Assembly: GCA_023228325.1 (NCBI GenBank)
Contig: JALOBK010000001.1
Span: 310,001-374,000 of the forward strand
Direction of reading: 5' to 3'
DNA from: a bacterium
GTDB taxonomy: Bacteria > Auribacterota > UBA6266
Length of the DNA stretch: 64,000 nt
Below are positions 34,463-44,217 of the stretch, one piece after another. The notes beneath the pieces are model-generated. The model did not search any database. It saw nothing but the letters and a program-made list of their open reading frames with translations, and was not told the DNA's origin. Position 1 is the first letter of the stretch. Each line of letters opens with the position of its first letter. A program made the position numbers and the translations under genes.

Positions 34463-35980
34463 TCATTTCAAATATAACATTTTATCTTTTTCCTCTGATA
34501 ATAATCTCCCGCCATAGGAAGAAACAATATTAGCCCAGGGAAGGGATTCCCCGGGTTTGTATTCTCTTGAAGCAATCTTTTCGGCATCTCCGGCGCTGAT
34601 CCTTCCGCCTTTAATAAATTCTGTCATCTCCTTCCCGCTCCTTGAAAGAGCGCCCTGAACAAGAGAAATCCTGATATCTTCGAAAGAAATGTTTTTAAGT
34701 CTCAATTTTTTTAATATATCAAGCATGTCACCGCGTGTTTTCACAAGCCCGGCGCGGGACATCATCCCAGACCACTGGAAAGGAGTGTGCGGTTTAGGGA
34801 CAAACGCGGAGAAACCGACGGATATATTCACGATTTCGGCGGCTCTTTTAACAAAATCGCGCAAAAAATCAATTCCGTCTCCGAAGGGAAACCCGAACAT
34901 AAAGTACAGTTTGACAGACTCAATGCCGGATTGGCGGCACTTTTCCAGGCTTTCAAAAAATACACTGTTATCAAAATTTTTATTCAGCCTGAGACGCTTT
35001 TCGGGATCGGGAGTTTCGGGAGCAACCGTTACCTGTTTTATCCCGCCTTTCACAAAAAGTTCCAGGATACGGGGATTTAATTTGTCCACGCGGGCGCTGG
35101 AAACGGAAAAAACGGCTTTTTCGCTTACAAGGGACTCCATTATCTCTTCAATATCCGGATGATCAAGCACCGACGGGGCCAAAAGCCCTATTTTTTGACC
35201 CTTTCTTGCGCCTTCAAGGGCATCCGCTATTATATGTTCCTTAAGCCTGAACCTGCTTTTCCCGCATAACCATTTAATAAGACAAAACCTGCAGTTCCAA
35301 TTGCAGCCTCTTGCCACTTCGACCAGCCACATATTAAACTGCGCCTTCGGGGAAATAAAACAGGAACATAAATTGCGGAGGCCGGAAATATCAGCTTTCC
35401 GCAATTCACATTTTTTTCCCGGGTCAGCCAGCGGGACAAAACATCCGTCAATTCCGGAAAGGGCGGAAAGGACATCTTTTCTCTTTTTCCCTTTTGAATT
35501 TAAAATTTCCTCATAAATACCGTAACCGTTATCCTCAAAATCCCCTATCCAGAAAGCATCGACAATTTCACTCAAAGGCCCCGGATTCATTGAAACGCAT
35601 ATACCTCCCGCGGTTATCAGGGGGTCCTTATCCGTCCTGTTTTTTGACAACAGCGGGATCTTAGCGCTCTCAAGTATTTTTATCATCTCAAAGTACTGCA
35701 ATTCGAAACTTAAAGAGAATGAAATAACATTGAAATCAGATAAACGGGCGCCGCTTTCAAACGAATACCCTCTTGAGGGGTTTGAAAACGCCCGTTCGCA
35801 CCTTATATTATTATGAAAGTTGAGGTAACGGTATACTAACTGGAAACCGAGACTGCTCATGCCGGCGGGATAATCCCCCGGATAGACCAGAGCGACAGAC
35901 AAATCACCATATTTTTTGGCGGGAAGACCTGTTTCGGAATCGAGAAATTTCCTGTTGTCGGATAATTCTTTCCAGGGCAT
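34463..35980 (-). CDS. B12-binding/radical SAM protein, TIGR03960-like
   Basis: 505 residues. The radical SAM cluster is C226, C230, C233 in VARGCNWNCRFC (CxxxCxxC). The N-terminal about 190 residues resemble a B12-binding-like domain (LVYPGDYPAGMSSLGFQLVY). It matches the N-terminal part of the TIGR03960 proteins, which in many bacteria are fused to or followed by a DUF2344 protein; here DUF2344 is missing. Activity is unknown, possibly tRNA or cofactor modification. It lies 3 bp after pilT and before yggS. Confidence 0.82.
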   Translation of the reverse strand: MPWKELSDNRKFLDSETGLPAKKYGDLSVALVYPGDYPAGMSSLGFQLVYRYLNFHNNIRCERAFSNPSRGYSFESGARLSDFNVISFSLSFELQYFEMIKILESAKIPLLSKNRTDKDPLITAGGICVSMNPGPLSEIVDAFWIGDFEDNGYGIYEEILNSKGKKRKDVLSALSGIDGCFVPLADPGKKCELRKADISGLRNLCSCFISPKAQFNMWLVEVARGCNWNCRFCLIKWLCGKSRFRLKEHIIADALEGARKGQKIGLLAPSVLDHPDIEEIMESLVSEKAVFSVSSARVDKLNPRILELFVKGGIKQVTVAPETPDPEKRLRLNKNFDNSVFFESLEKCRQSGIESVKLYFMFGFPFGDGIDFLRDFVKRAAEIVNISVGFSAFVPKPHTPFQWSGMMSRAGLVKTRGDMLDILKKLRLKNISFEDIRISLVQGALSRSGKEMTEFIKGGRISAGDAEKIASREYKPGESLPWANIVSSYGGRLLSEEKDKMLYLK

Positions 35981-35983
35981 AAC

Positions 35984-37081
35984 TTATGAATCGTCCATGA
36001 TACGGTTTGATTCATCAAGGTAAATTCCCTGAAGGTTCATCTTGAGCATTTCGGGCGAATCTGATTTTGCAAGACCTTCCTCAACAGTAATCTTTTTCGA
36101 TTTTATCAAATCAAACAGCGACTGGTTGAAAGTCTGCATACCGTCATCGCGCCCTATCTCAATGGCATCCGGTATCTTATTAAGTTTATTCTGGATTACG
36201 AGTTTCTGAACCGTCTTATTATTCAATAATATCTCTACGGCGGGGATAACGCCTGTCCCGTCCGGAGTCTTTATCAACCTCTGGCAGACAACCGCCTTTA
36301 AATTAAAAGCAAGCTGCTGCCTTACCTGATCCCTTTCATTTGAAGGGAAAAGATCCATTATCCTGCCGAATGCCTGTGAGGCGTTCGCGGTGTGCAGTGT
36401 GCTAAGGACAAGGTGGCCCGTATCGGAAGCGCCCACCGCCGCGGTAAAGCTGTCGGCATCACGCATTTCCCCGATAAGTATCACATCCGGGTCCTGGCGA
36501 AGAACATTTTTCAACGCAGTGGAAAAGTTTTTGGTATCCAGTCCGACTTCCCTCTGGTTGATAACACTTTCCCTGTCGGCATGAAGATATTCTATAGGGT
36601 CTTCCAGCGTAACTATATGGCGGCGCTCATTGGAATTAATATAATTGACCACTGCCGCCAGAGTAGTTGACTTTCCGCTTGAACTTGCCCCGCAAACTAA
36701 AATGATGCCCCTCTGGAAAAGCGAAATCTGCTCAAGAACTTTCGGCAGCCCAAGCTGTTCAAAAGAAAGAATATCCGTCCGGACATGCCTCATTACAATA
36801 CCTATACTTCCGCGCTGATAAAATATGTTTGTCCTGAACCTCCCGACCGCATTCTCACTGTAGGCAAAGTCAACTTCATGCTCCTCCATAAGTTTGTTCC
36901 ATTGACCCTCTGTGGTAATAGACCTGGCGATATTCATGGTATCTTCAGGTTTCAAAACATCATAACCTGTTATCACTATCTGCCTGTTGATTCTCATTAT
37001 GGGGGGCCTCTTGACCTTTATATGGACATCCGAAGCTCCCTTTGTTACAGCTTCTTTGAGAAGTTCTTTCACATCTATCAT
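35984..37081 (-). CDS. pilT: Type IV pilus retraction ATPase PilT-like
   Basis: 365 residues from the ATG preceded by GGAG; an upstream start 13 codons earlier has no ribosome-binding site. It has Walker A CGASSSGKST (130-139), the Asp box TLEDPIEYLHADRES, Walker B ILIGEMRDADS and the His box SDTGHLVLSTLHTANA. PilT-type ATPases power pilus retraction and twitching; this sequence could also be PilU. No other pilus gene is in the window. A PilZ gene ends just upstream, which hints at cyclic-di-GMP control of pili, but they have separate promoters. Confidence 0.9.
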   Translation of the reverse strand: MIDVKELLKEAVTKGASDVHIKVKRPPIMRINRQIVITGYDVLKPEDTMNIARSITTEGQWNKLMEEHEVDFAYSENAVGRFRTNIFYQRGSIGIVMRHVRTDILSFEQLGLPKVLEQISLFQRGIILVCGASSSGKSTTLAAVVNYINSNERRHIVTLEDPIEYLHADRESVINQREVGLDTKNFSTALKNVLRQDPDVILIGEMRDADSFTAAVGASDTGHLVLSTLHTANASQAFGRIMDLFPSNERDQVRQQLAFNLKAVVCQRLIKTPDGTGVIPAVEILLNNKTVQKLVIQNKLNKIPDAIEIGRDDGMQTFNQSLFDLIKSKKITVEEGLAKSDSPEMLKMNLQGIYLDESNRIMDDS

Positions 37082-37121
37082 CAGCAATCTCCTTTTTACC
37101 GCAAAACCGCGACGCACCAAT

Positions 37122-37150
37122 ATTTTAAATCAATAGTCCGATTCTAACAA
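37122..37150 (-). promoter_or_regulatory. pilT promoter
   Basis: On the minus strand TTGTTA (37150-37145), 17 bp, TAAAAT (37127-37122). It begins directly after the terminator of the upstream PilZ gene, giving a leader of about 35 bases for pilT. Confidence 0.55.
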
Positions 37151-37151
37151 C

Positions 37152-37187
37152 AAAAAAAGGGGCGGATCCAAAATAGACCCGCCCCTT
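37152..37187 (-). terminator. Intrinsic terminator after the PilZ gene
   Basis: On the minus strand AAGGGGCGG pairs with CCGCCCCTT, followed by seven T residues. It lies 17 bp after the stop of the PilZ gene and before the pilT promoter. The stem also starts with a run of A on the plus side. Confidence 0.9.
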
Positions 37188-37203
37188 GTATATATAAAAA
37201 GCC

Positions 37204-37560
37204 TTATTGCTTTGTAAAATCGGAAATCTTCTTTTTCGCGGCATCATCTATATCAAGAAAATACAAAGCCGTGACAAACCTTTTGCGGCCCCTGTCGGAT
37301 TTGCGGCGCGCGGGCGTAGAACGGACCACCACACCCGAACAGCTGATAGAAGACTCATCCTCTCTCTCAGGAAGCAAAAACTCAATCTTCATTTCGCTAA
37401 GTTCGGGTAATTGTTTATTCAAAAGACAGCTCAAACCCGAAGTGGTAATATCTATCGCTTCAGCGACGACATCGGAGTCGCTCAACTGCAGCGAAAAATC
37501 TTTATCACTTCTTGGTTCGCGCCTTCTTTCACACTCATTTATATTAAAGTTCTCGTCCAT
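37204..37560 (-). CDS. PilZ domain protein
   Basis: 118 residues from the ATG at 37560, chosen since the best promoter predicts transcription from about 37568; another ATG at 37584 would lie upstream of that. The cyclic-di-GMP motifs are ERRREPR near the N-terminus and ITTSGLSCLL (x-x-S-x-x-G; the first position is Thr instead of Asp/Asn). A C-terminal basic stretch (RRKSDRGRKRFV) precedes a last strand. It is a soluble single-domain receptor. It is separate from pilT transcription by a strong terminator. Confidence 0.75.
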   Translation of the reverse strand: MDENFNINECERRREPRSDKDFSLQLSDSDVVAEAIDITTSGLSCLLNKQLPELSEMKIEFLLPEREDESSISCSGVVVRSTPARRKSDRGRKRFVTALYFLDIDDAAKKKISDFTKQ

Positions 37561-37574
37561 AATAACTCGCTTAT

Positions 37575-37603
37575 TAGATAACATACTACCACAACAATGT
37601 CAA
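37575..37603 (-). promoter_or_regulatory. Possible promoter of the PilZ gene
   Basis: On the minus strand TTGACA (37603-37598), 17 bp, TATCTA (37580-37575). The -35 is perfect and the -10 weak. It supports translation from the ATG at 37560. Confidence 0.4.
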
Positions 37604-37690
37604 GTTACCAAGAGAAAAAACTTGTAAAAAAAACCCTATAATTGTTTTTTTAACAATGATTGTTTCAACCTGTATGCAGGCAGTATATTT

Positions 37691-38719
37691 TTATTTCTGC
37701 GCGGCGGGCGCGCATGAATCACGTTCTATAAGCTCTGTCTGCAATATCTTTGAAACAGGCGCCGTTAATTTACCTTCCACGACGTATATCAGCATCTGGG
37801 CCGCGATTTTCCCTATCTCGTAAATAGGCTGCCTTACGGTCGTAAGCGGCGGGTTAACATATCTGGAAAGCCTTATATCGTCAAAACCGACAATGGAAAT
37901 ATCTTCAGGACAGCTCAGCCCTTTATCTTTCACCGCCTGAAGCGCGCCTACCGCCATTTCATCATCCGCGCAAAAAATAGCGGTAATACCATTGTGGTCC
38001 GAAAGAAGGTCATGAGCCGCAAGATATCCTTCTTTCTCGGTAAAATTCCCGGTTTTAATCAACAGTTTATCGGGTTTAATCCCGTTCTTCTTCAGCGCTT
38101 TTGTATATCCGGCAAACCTGTCATTCGCATTCCTTGAATCTTCTGGACCTTTGATAAACGCTATTTTCCTGTGCCCTTTTCCCAAAAGGTAATTTACCAC
38201 GTTATAAGCGCCTTTTTCGTTATCACAATCGACAAAATTCGTTTTTGCTTTGTTTCCGGAATAATTATTTACAAGTATCCACGGAATATCACTATTCTCA
38301 AAAACAGCTATTAATTCATCGTGTATCCTTGTTCCCACAAGCAAGGCTCCGTCAATCGCGCTCGGCTTGCTTACTTCCGAAACATCAAGCCCTTTTGTCG
38401 TTTCGCTCAAAAGCACTATTTTAAGTTCATACCCGAGTTTGCGCGCGGATTCTATGGCCCCGATAATGATTCCGGTAAAATAATCACTGCTGAAAGCCGA
38501 CGCTCTGGAAGGCATACACAAACCCAATACCTTGGTTCTTCTCGTACTGAGGCTTCTCGCGGTCTGATCAGGAGAGTAATTGCATTTCTTGATAATCTCG
38601 AATATCTTTCTTCTTGTCTCTTCCCTGACCTGATTACGCGTGGCGGAATTAATAGCCCTTGATATAGTAGCTACCGAAACCCCCGCCTGTTTTGCGATAT
38701 CCCTTATTGTAACAGCCAT
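37691..38719 (-). CDS. LacI family transcriptional regulator
   Basis: 342 residues. The helix-turn-helix is at the N-terminus: TIRDIAKQAGVSVATISRAI, with a hinge helix TARSLSTRRTKVLGL. The C-terminal periplasmic-binding-like domain has GITAIFCADDEMAVGALQAV and EDISIVGFDDIRLSRYVNPP. Such proteins sense a sugar and repress a nearby catabolic operon. It is the last gene of the secreted glycosidase operon and probably binds the operator at 49.5 kb; a sugar such as a beta-linked glucooligosaccharide is an inference from the neighbours. Confidence 0.93.
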   Translation of the reverse strand: MAVTIRDIAKQAGVSVATISRAINSATRNQVREETRRKIFEIIKKCNYSPDQTARSLSTRRTKVLGLCMPSRASAFSSDYFTGIIIGAIESARKLGYELKIVLLSETTKGLDVSEVSKPSAIDGALLVGTRIHDELIAVFENSDIPWILVNNYSGNKAKTNFVDCDNEKGAYNVVNYLLGKGHRKIAFIKGPEDSRNANDRFAGYTKALKKNGIKPDKLLIKTGNFTEKEGYLAAHDLLSDHNGITAIFCADDEMAVGALQAVKDKGLSCPEDISIVGFDDIRLSRYVNPPLTTVRQPIYEIGKIAAQMLIYVVEGKLTAPVSKILQTELIERDSCAPAAQK

Positions 38720-38725
38720 AATCTG

Positions 38726-41614
38726 TCACTTAACCGCCAGTTTCTTCTCAAACTGGATTCTGTTAAGTCCCTCCCTGATATATTTGTTTTTCATAAAGCT
38801 TTCCCATATCAGCCGGCTTCTGTAATTCTCTATAGCAAGTATAAGCGGCCCCTGGTCTATCCCGATAACTTCCTGCGCGACATAACCGTTGTCAAGATTA
38901 AAACTGTCCCAGAAACCATATCCCCCTTCATATTCATCTTTCCAGGCCAGCCTTTCGCCATCCCCGCTTTTCAGCCCATAATAATACCTCAGGGCTTCCA
39001 TAACCTCACCGGGCAGGAAAGGAAGAGAAGAACCGGCTCCATACGGCGGCATCGTGCCGTCGCCGGGATCATCCCATCCGTCTCCTTTGGGCATAGCGCC
39101 TACGACAAGGTAACCGCTTTTGCTGGCACAGGCAGAAAGGCCCCAGCTGTTTTCCCCGAATGATTTGAACTTATCTTTCTTGTCGATGCAGTAAAGACGG
39201 GCTGCTTTCGTCGCCTCAACCGTATTCTTATGCCAGTCAATAGCCGAATTCTGCAAGCCGAACTTAGCGGGATTGTCTTTTCCAAGCAGCGCAAAATCTA
39301 TCCAGCAATGGGCAAACTGATAAGTGAACGTGCATCCGCTCCAGCTGTAAACGAAAAATCCCGTAGGCTCATAACCTTCTGTCTTGGGCTGATATCTTCC
39401 CATATATCTTTTCCATGAATAGAAAGCCGCGGGGTCTATCCTGTGCTCCTCCAGCGGAGCCGAAATTCCGAGGACAGTGCATATTATGCTTTCATCTGTA
39501 TAGAAATCCCATGCCGAATGAAATGTCCCGCTTCCGCTGATATTGTTCGGATCCGACGGTTTCCACGCCATAAATATCATATTCCTGTTTTTGTCGAGAG
39601 CGGCCTTCCAGTTCGCCTCTTCTATCATCTTATCCGCTTCTTCCTTTATTTCTCCCCCGAAATATTCACCGGCTGTAATCACTCCCATTAAAAGCAGGCC
39701 CGAATCAATTGTGGACATTACTTTTTCGTAACCCTCTTTTGAAGGGCCTCCGTCAAAATCAAGATAATGGAAATAAAGGCCGAACTTTTTCGGGCCGCTG
39801 TTAAGTGTCCTGAGTATAGTCAATACCCTTTTCTCGATAACATCTCTCGGCAGGTATTCTCTCTCAGCCGCGACAACCATTGCCGAAAGCCCGAAACCGA
39901 CTGAGGCCACACTGACAAAATTCGCGCCTGTCTTATCCTTTATCAGGCCCGTAACCTGGTCGGCCTCATCCCAGAAAAACCTGAAACCCGCGCGCTGGAC
40001 CATATCCAGGAATTCGTCATCTGAAAATTTTTCAACTTTTACGGCAGCCGCGCCGGACTTTTCGCTCTCATTCAATGAAGCGTCAAGGACCGAAACATAA
40101 TACGAGTAATTGTCTCCCGTTTTAACATCCCTGTCTTTGAAAAGCTCCACACCTACCGGTTTCTCATTCAATTTTTTCAGGGTTTTTCCGCTATCGGATG
40201 AGCGATAAACGTTATAACCTATCACATCATTCTCAGGCGCGGCGTCCCAGATTATAAAGACCCTGTCCTCCCTGTCATCCGCCTTCGATATATTAACTTC
40301 TTCAGGCGGGATGCCGTCGGTTTCAAAAGGTTCGATTTTCAGGAAAGAAATGACCGGCAGGCCGTATTTGACGCCCGATTTAATATTAAGCTGCCCGTCT
40401 TCAACCCTGGTAATAAATTCATCCGTAAACAATTTATATCTGCCCGCGCGGGCAAATATATCCAGATCGTTCAAAACCCTTCTGTTTTCGACATATACGC
40501 TGAAATTTCTCTTAAAAATCCTCTCGCAATCCGGTTCCACAAACCCAAAAGTCAGCTTGTAGATACCATTAGGAACATCATATATATATTCATCAAACCC
40601 TTCCCTGATCGTAAGGGCGGGCCCGGCCGGGCCGGTTTTGATTTCTCTCGGGACGCCTCCCGCATAACCTCTGCCGGAAGCTATATTATAACTTTCATCT
40701 TTCAGATATTTTTCACCGTTTTCATCCTCAACTTCCTCTCCTCCGCAATTAACCAGTATGATAAGATCCCCCGCTGTATATTCACGGGGAGAACCTTCAA
40801 CAGGTTCGGAAGTTTCGCTCTCATTGCCAAAAACATCAACCGCTTTTAAGGAATAAAAATAAGTTTTCCCGTTTTCAACATTTTTATCGACATACGCGCC
40901 GGCGGAAATCAAATCTTCGCTTATTTTTTCAAACGGACCTTCCTGAACATCGGCCCTGAATATGCAGTACCCGTCAATATCAATCTCCTTATTAGGCGGC
41001 CACAGGAGTCCGACCGCCGAATCCCTGTTGAAAACCGCAGGCTGTTCAGGATGAACGGGCGGAACGGCATCCGGCGGGATGCTTTCAACATATAAAGCGG
41101 AAATCTTCGCGTTATCAACGGATGCCCTCGATGATATATTCAGCTGTCCGTCCATTACTTTAACGGCAAACTGAACCGTCACTGCTTTGTCTTTCCCGTA
41201 ACCCGAAACAATATCCAGATCTTTTATCGCGTCCTTACCTTCCACTTCTATATCAAAAACCCTCTTTCCGGGTTCTTCGAAATAAAACTCGGTAAAATAA
41301 AAAGTTATAAGATAAACTCCTTTGGGAACATCAAACCTGTATTCGCTAAAACCCCATCTTTCGGATTGGAACAGGGGAAGGTCTTTGGTGCCTTCGATGA
41401 AATTCTGTGAAACCGCGTGATTTCCGCCGGAATACCCGAAGCCGAAATTCTCCTGGTAGGGTAAATCCATCTCGAATTTTCTACCGTCAACGGCTGTATA
41501 ATCTTTTCCGCCGCAATTAATGCCTTTACGGTAAACATCATCAGAAAAAACAGATGAAGATAATATCATTACGGATAACAAACACATCAGTGCGATTCTG
41601 TAAACTCTGGTCAT
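38726..41614 (-). CDS. Secreted malectin/FnIII/PF10091 glycoamylase-type glucanase
   Basis: 962 residues. A signal peptide (1-24) is followed by a duplicated unit: malectin-like domain (about 27-178), FnIII (about 183-275), malectin-like (about 285-430), FnIII (about 436-525). The catalytic (alpha/alpha)6 domain PF10091 (about 530-955) comes last and has FHSAWDFYTDESIICTV, GFFVYSWSGCTFTYQFAH and GIDQGPLILAIENYRSRLIW. PF10091 includes GH144 endo-beta-1,2-glucanases, so the likely substrate is a beta-glucan, probably beta-1,2-linked; this is not proven. GGAGG precedes the ATG. The gene lies 2 bp after the GH35 gene and ahead of lacI. Confidence 0.82.
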   Translation of the reverse strand: MTRVYRIALMCLLSVMILSSSVFSDDVYRKGINCGGKDYTAVDGRKFEMDLPYQENFGFGYSGGNHAVSQNFIEGTKDLPLFQSERWGFSEYRFDVPKGVYLITFYFTEFYFEEPGKRVFDIEVEGKDAIKDLDIVSGYGKDKAVTVQFAVKVMDGQLNISSRASVDNAKISALYVESIPPDAVPPVHPEQPAVFNRDSAVGLLWPPNKEIDIDGYCIFRADVQEGPFEKISEDLISAGAYVDKNVENGKTYFYSLKAVDVFGNESETSEPVEGSPREYTAGDLIILVNCGGEEVEDENGEKYLKDESYNIASGRGYAGGVPREIKTGPAGPALTIREGFDEYIYDVPNGIYKLTFGFVEPDCERIFKRNFSVYVENRRVLNDLDIFARAGRYKLFTDEFITRVEDGQLNIKSGVKYGLPVISFLKIEPFETDGIPPEEVNISKADDREDRVFIIWDAAPENDVIGYNVYRSSDSGKTLKKLNEKPVGVELFKDRDVKTGDNYSYYVSVLDASLNESEKSGAAAVKVEKFSDDEFLDMVQRAGFRFFWDEADQVTGLIKDKTGANFVSVASVGFGLSAMVVAAEREYLPRDVIEKRVLTILRTLNSGPKKFGLYFHYLDFDGGPSKEGYEKVMSTIDSGLLLMGVITAGEYFGGEIKEEADKMIEEANWKAALDKNRNMIFMAWKPSDPNNISGSGTFHSAWDFYTDESIICTVLGISAPLEEHRIDPAAFYSWKRYMGRYQPKTEGYEPTGFFVYSWSGCTFTYQFAHCWIDFALLGKDNPAKFGLQNSAIDWHKNTVEATKAARLYCIDKKDKFKSFGENSWGLSACASKSGYLVVGAMPKGDGWDDPGDGTMPPYGAGSSLPFLPGEVMEALRYYYGLKSGDGERLAWKDEYEGGYGFWDSFNLDNGYVAQEVIGIDQGPLILAIENYRSRLIWESFMKNKYIREGLNRIQFEKKLAVK

Positions 41615-41616
41615 CT

Positions 41617-44016
41617 TTATCCTCCGCGCGTTATTTTTATATTAAACGATTCCACAGGTTCCGTTATTATTACTCTTGCCGTCCCCTCTCTTACGGATAT
41701 TTCTGATTTAACGGAACAGGCCGCTTCATAATTCCCGGGTAAAGCCAATTCCACAACCGGATTTGTGTTGCCTTCACACGAAAAACACACCCGGACATCT
41801 GAGTTTTCTTTCTTAACTTCTGTCACCTCAGATGTGGAAAATCTTATCTTTATGCCGTTTTTTATATCTTTTTCCACCGGGCACATAATTCCCGAGTGGG
41901 CTTTAATATTAACCACGCCCATATCGTATTCTTCCGTATCTGATATCACTTTTAAATCCGATGATACATCCAGAGGCGAATAATTCAGTAAAAACAGGAT
42001 CTTTTCCTTCCCGTTTTCCCGTAACACCGTTATAAGCTCGGGGTTGGAAGAAGAAACTTTCAGCAAATCCCGCTCATCTTCGCAAAACCTTTTCACAACA
42101 TCAAGATGTTCCGAAGTCTGGTATCCGAAGAAAGCGCCTAACACCGACGCTTTTCCCGAACCGCATTTGACTTCAAGCCCGCAGCATCTGTCCGTTCCCG
42201 TAAGAACAGCTATTTTCTTATGTTCTTTTTCGGAATCAAGTTCAACAACGGCTCCTTCAACATTAATATCCGGGATACCAAGCACATCCATTCTCGGTAT
42301 CTTATAATCTTTCGCCACTTTCTGTGTTATGCCCAGCCCATCCTGCAGAACAGTGCACTTCTCAAGATTTTCCCCAAGATAAGGCGCCATCGGGAAAATT
42401 ACCGCGTTTCCGCCTTCATTAATATATTCCAGGATCTTTTTCTGCGCCTGTTCAGACATAAAATCAAGAGAAAATACCCATAGCTTTTTATATTTCAGGA
42501 TATCCGCAGTTTCAGACCTGTCCGGCATGATTATCTCAAAGGGAATATTAAGTAATCTCAATATTTTTAAAAGTGTCTCAAAGTAGAATTTTTCCCTTAC
42601 ATATTTTAAGTCGTAAAGCAATCCGGCATCGGAAGGGTGAAACCGTTTTTCCCCTCCGAAAAGCGGATAGAAAAACTCAGTAGAGTAATACTGCGGATAA
42701 AAGACAATGCCTATTTTCGCGTCAATAGAGCTTTCAACCAGTGTTTTTCCGTTTTCCCCGAGCCAATTGCCCAGATATTTGCAATCCTGATACAGGGGGT
42801 TCTCTGCCGCGTTTATGTCCAGACAGTTCTCCCAGTAAAATAAACGGCTGTAAGCCCCTCTTCCGGGAGGGTTCTCACCCTGGCAGAACATATAATAGTT
42901 CATACCTTTCAGCCCGTTCGCAAAACACGCTTTATAGAAAAGTTTTAACTCATTATGGAATGTCCTGACGTTATGTTCCCTTGTTCCCGCCTGCAATTCG
43001 GCCCCGAACAACGGATATTGCCTTTTCTGCAGGGCTTCCACCATCTGATTGATAATATAATCGTCATGGAAATTAGTGAATGTAACACGCTCCGGTATGT
43101 GGTCAACGCCGAGTATTATATCTTCGGGCAGGCCGGTATAGGTCGATATACATACGGGAAACTCTATGGCCCTGCCGAAGACCCATCCGGGAACATTATG
43201 ATATAAAGTCAAATCTATATCGTAATTCCTGATTTCATTATAAAGATGCGAGAGATACCTGTTATAGTAGGCTCTATGATATGAATGATAGTCAGTCCAT
43301 CTGACAAAATCCAAACGGGATTTAACTTTTCCGGCCGGAGGCTCGACTTCATCGAAGCTTTTATAAGAGGAAGCATAATCCTCATTAAGTTTTCTGATAT
43401 TCTTATACCTGTCTTTCAGGAAATCCCTGAAATACCTGATACTGACATCCGAATAATCCCCCTGCCCCGACAGCCATTGATGGATTCCCACCTCATTGCA
43501 GACCTGCAGCAGCCCGACAGGGCCTCCTCTGCCGACCTGGGCATTTTTTATAAGAGGCATAATTTTATCATACCATTTTTTCACATATTCAAGATAAACG
43601 GGATGCATAAGTGTTATATATCTGTTATTTATAACGTTTCCGGCTTCATTTCTGGCCAGCACTTCCTCATGGGAGTCTATAAACCAGTCAGGGATCCCCT
43701 GGTCAAGAAATTCCGCCATAATCACAGGGCCGGGTTTTAATGTCATATACAGGCCCGCGGCCTTGACTTCATCTATAAAACCCGCGATATCCCTTTCCGG
43801 AACAGTATTGCCGGTAAAATCGAATTTCCCTTCCTCATACTCATGCCACGACCAGGGTAAATAGGTCGATACGGCGTTTAATCCCGCGTCTTTCATCTTT
43901 TTCAAAAAGACCGGCCACCGGCTCCTCTTAAGCCGGAAATAATGCATTTCTCCGGAATTGAGGAACCCGCGCTTTCCGTCTATGACAAACTGGTCTTTTT
44001 TTATTTCTATTCCCAT
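41617..44016 (-). CDS. GH35-type beta-galactosidase-like enzyme (cytoplasmic)
   Basis: 799 residues, with no signal peptide. The GH35 TIM barrel is seen in FLNSGEMHYFRLKRSRWPVF, TYLPWSWHEYEEGKFDFTGN and YMTLKPGPVIMAEFLDQGIP. The acid/base Glu is E175 in QVCNEVG; the nucleophile is probably E340 in LFGAELQAG. MNYYMFCQGENPPGRG replaces the usual GGTNFG. C-terminal jelly-roll-like domains follow. It hydrolyses beta-linked galactose or glucose from oligosaccharides imported into the cell. AGAGGTAGG precedes the ATG. Substrate specificity is not clear because GH35 members vary. Confidence 0.82.
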   Translation of the reverse strand: MGIEIKKDQFVIDGKRGFLNSGEMHYFRLKRSRWPVFLKKMKDAGLNAVSTYLPWSWHEYEEGKFDFTGNTVPERDIAGFIDEVKAAGLYMTLKPGPVIMAEFLDQGIPDWFIDSHEEVLARNEAGNVINNRYITLMHPVYLEYVKKWYDKIMPLIKNAQVGRGGPVGLLQVCNEVGIHQWLSGQGDYSDVSIRYFRDFLKDRYKNIRKLNEDYASSYKSFDEVEPPAGKVKSRLDFVRWTDYHSYHRAYYNRYLSHLYNEIRNYDIDLTLYHNVPGWVFGRAIEFPVCISTYTGLPEDIILGVDHIPERVTFTNFHDDYIINQMVEALQKRQYPLFGAELQAGTREHNVRTFHNELKLFYKACFANGLKGMNYYMFCQGENPPGRGAYSRLFYWENCLDINAAENPLYQDCKYLGNWLGENGKTLVESSIDAKIGIVFYPQYYSTEFFYPLFGGEKRFHPSDAGLLYDLKYVREKFYFETLLKILRLLNIPFEIIMPDRSETADILKYKKLWVFSLDFMSEQAQKKILEYINEGGNAVIFPMAPYLGENLEKCTVLQDGLGITQKVAKDYKIPRMDVLGIPDINVEGAVVELDSEKEHKKIAVLTGTDRCCGLEVKCGSGKASVLGAFFGYQTSEHLDVVKRFCEDERDLLKVSSSNPELITVLRENGKEKILFLLNYSPLDVSSDLKVISDTEEYDMGVVNIKAHSGIMCPVEKDIKNGIKIRFSTSEVTEVKKENSDVRVCFSCEGNTNPVVELALPGNYEAACSVKSEISVREGTARVIITEPVESFNIKITRGG

Positions 44017-44021
44017 TAAAC

Positions 44022-44213
44022 CTACCTCTTGAATATAACCAGAGATTCGATGCCGAGATACACAAAGAAAATACCGATAACAAATATCAGGAACCTGTTC
44101 AGGGGAAACTGGAAACTCCCGACCTTAAGGAAACTGCTTAATGCAATCACGATTCCAAGACCTGCAAGCAGTATCCCTTTCATAATTTTTAATTTCGGGT
44201 TTTTCCAATTCAT
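44022..44213 (-). CDS. Small two-helix membrane protein
   Basis: 63 residues with two transmembrane helices (about 11-28 and 38-58) and a short basic tail. GGAAG lies upstream of the ATG. It is 5 bp from the GH35 gene and 4 bp from the anchored glycoamylase gene, so it belongs to the operon. It has no recognised family; a role in anchoring or export of the neighbouring secreted protein is only a guess. Confidence 0.5.
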   Translation of the reverse strand: MNWKNPKLKIMKGILLAGLGIVIALSSFLKVGSFQFPLNRFLIFVIGIFFVYLGIESLVIFKR

Positions 44214-44217
44214 ATTT

